Below are positions 63,635 to 64,000 of a DNA stretch of 64,000 nt, in pieces. A model generated the notes under the pieces. The model ran no database searches, was not told the origin of the DNA, and saw nothing but the letters and a program-made list of their open reading frames with translations. How positions within the stretch are numbered: the stretch's first letter is position 1; every line of letters starts with the position of its first letter. The stretch comes from Fasciola hepatica (Eukaryota; Platyhelminthes; Trematoda; Plagiorchiida; Fasciolidae). The position numbers were made by a program, and so were the translations under genes. The stretch covers positions 3,269,001 through 3,333,000 of the forward strand of contig CANUEZ040000196.1 in the NCBI GenBank assembly GCA_948099385.1, in the 5' to 3' direction.

Positions 63635-64000
63635 CTAAGTAAAACCAAGGCATTCCCTTATGAACAATCCACACAGATTGTTCATACAATGCAATAGAGC
63701 AGTAGCATAGTAGATTTGTATAATATGATTCTCCATGCAGCTTGAACACTGAACTGACCATTGGAAATTATGGAAGCACTGTACAGCTGTTTGATCCGCT
63801 AAGGGAATCATGAGCATTGCACATGGACAGAACCCACTCGGAGACACGAACAAGGGTTGGGGTGAACGAATGTCAGTCGAACACCCAAACCACAAGGCTA
63901 TCCCATATGGGTCTCAACGCTTTGTTCAACATATACAATACATGATATAGCACAATCCCCAAATTGGATTCGGCTTTCGCTTTGACTTTGAACGGTAACA
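63635..64000. repeat. Partial monomer at right edge
   Basis: The first 366 bp of a unit are present, ending just after the hexamer tract, which carries the CTTTGACTTTGAAC variant shared with units two and four positions earlier. The array clearly continues past the window. Confidence 0.95.

Larger units (their letters stand above)
1..64000. repeat. Tandem satellite array, 423-bp monomer, about 151 units
   Basis: The same 423-bp sequence recurs head to tail from the first base to the last, always in one orientation, with no interruption. Counting from CTAAGTAAAACC at 180 gives 150 complete units to 63634; 134 are exactly 423 bp and 16 differ by 1 to 3 bp. Units differ mainly by scattered substitutions, and neighbours often share rare variants in blocks of 2, 3, 4 or 6. 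This is the pattern of satellite DNA homogenised by unequal crossing-over and gene conversion. Known families with this organisation sit at centromeres, pericentromeres or other heterochromatin, but nothing here proves a location. I do not recognise the family. A collapsed or expanded assembly could change copy number but not the nature of the sequence. Confidence 0.98.

Noticed and set aside
1..64000. CRISPR array or prokaryotic repeat locus
   Set aside because: The whole 423-bp unit is repeated with no unique spacers and no cas-like genes; CRISPR repeats are far shorter.
1..64000. rDNA, 5S or histone gene tandem arrays
   Set aside because: I saw no rRNA-like conserved motifs or histone-like frames, and the unit is not structured like a gene plus spacer.
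1..64000. Transposon or LTR origin of the unit
   Set aside because: I found no terminal inverted repeats, target-site duplications, primer-binding site or transposase/reverse-transcriptase motifs. A distant origin from a mobile element cannot be excluded.

Overview
The whole window is one uninterrupted tandem array of a satellite DNA. I found no single-copy sequence, RNA gene, transposon, CRISPR array or convincing protein gene. The repeat unit is 423 bp. Taking each unit to begin at the C of the motif CTAAGTAAAACC (first complete start at 180), the window holds 150 complete units from 180 to 63634, plus a partial unit at each end. The array therefore continues beyond both edges. By my count 134 of 150 units are exactly 423 bp. 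The exceptions start at 4833, 12448, 12873, 14566, 22183, 23877 and 35722 (425 bp), 14991 (424), 11603, 13298, 25994, 42915, 50102, 51370 and 53061 (422), and 45875 (420). All units lie in the same orientation.

Such an array, with near-identical units grouped into higher-order repeats (HORs), points to a eukaryotic nuclear genome and probably to centromeric or other heterochromatic DNA. I do not recognise the monomer as a named satellite family and cannot tell the host lineage from the sequence.

Layout: 1 to about 11.6 kb is mostly monomeric with weak order, including divergent units at 2718 and 5681. From 11.6 to 16.3 kb there is a 4-unit HOR (about 1.69 kb). From 15.8 to 22.2 kb the period switches between 3 units (1269 bp) and 4 units (1692 bp). 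From 22.2 to 25.6 kb the array is irregular, with a divergent unit at 23877. From 25.6 to 34.5 kb there is a strict two-type alternation (846 bp), overlapped by a 6-unit HOR (2538 bp). From 34.5 to 42.1 kb there are dimeric duplications among irregular units. Then follow a 4-unit HOR (42.1-45.5 kb), 3-unit HORs (45.9-48.8 and 48.8-50.9 kb), two 4-unit HORs (50.9-54.3 and 56.0-59.4 kb) and a weak dimer pattern at the right end.

Within a unit the sequence is strongly partitioned. About 200 bp is essentially free of CpG in the common form, while the other ~223 bp carries about 13 CpGs. A ~120 bp core is nearly invariant, while a ~26 bp segment just after a pyrimidine hexamer tract is hypervariable. 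Open frames of 60 to 130 codons recur in several frames, mostly on the minus strand. They are a by-product of the repeated sequence: the longest recurrent frame opens with TTG rather than ATG, and a premature-stop allele has spread to at least 22 units. The biology to pursue is satellite evolution (unequal exchange, gene conversion, possible centromere function), not a gene system.
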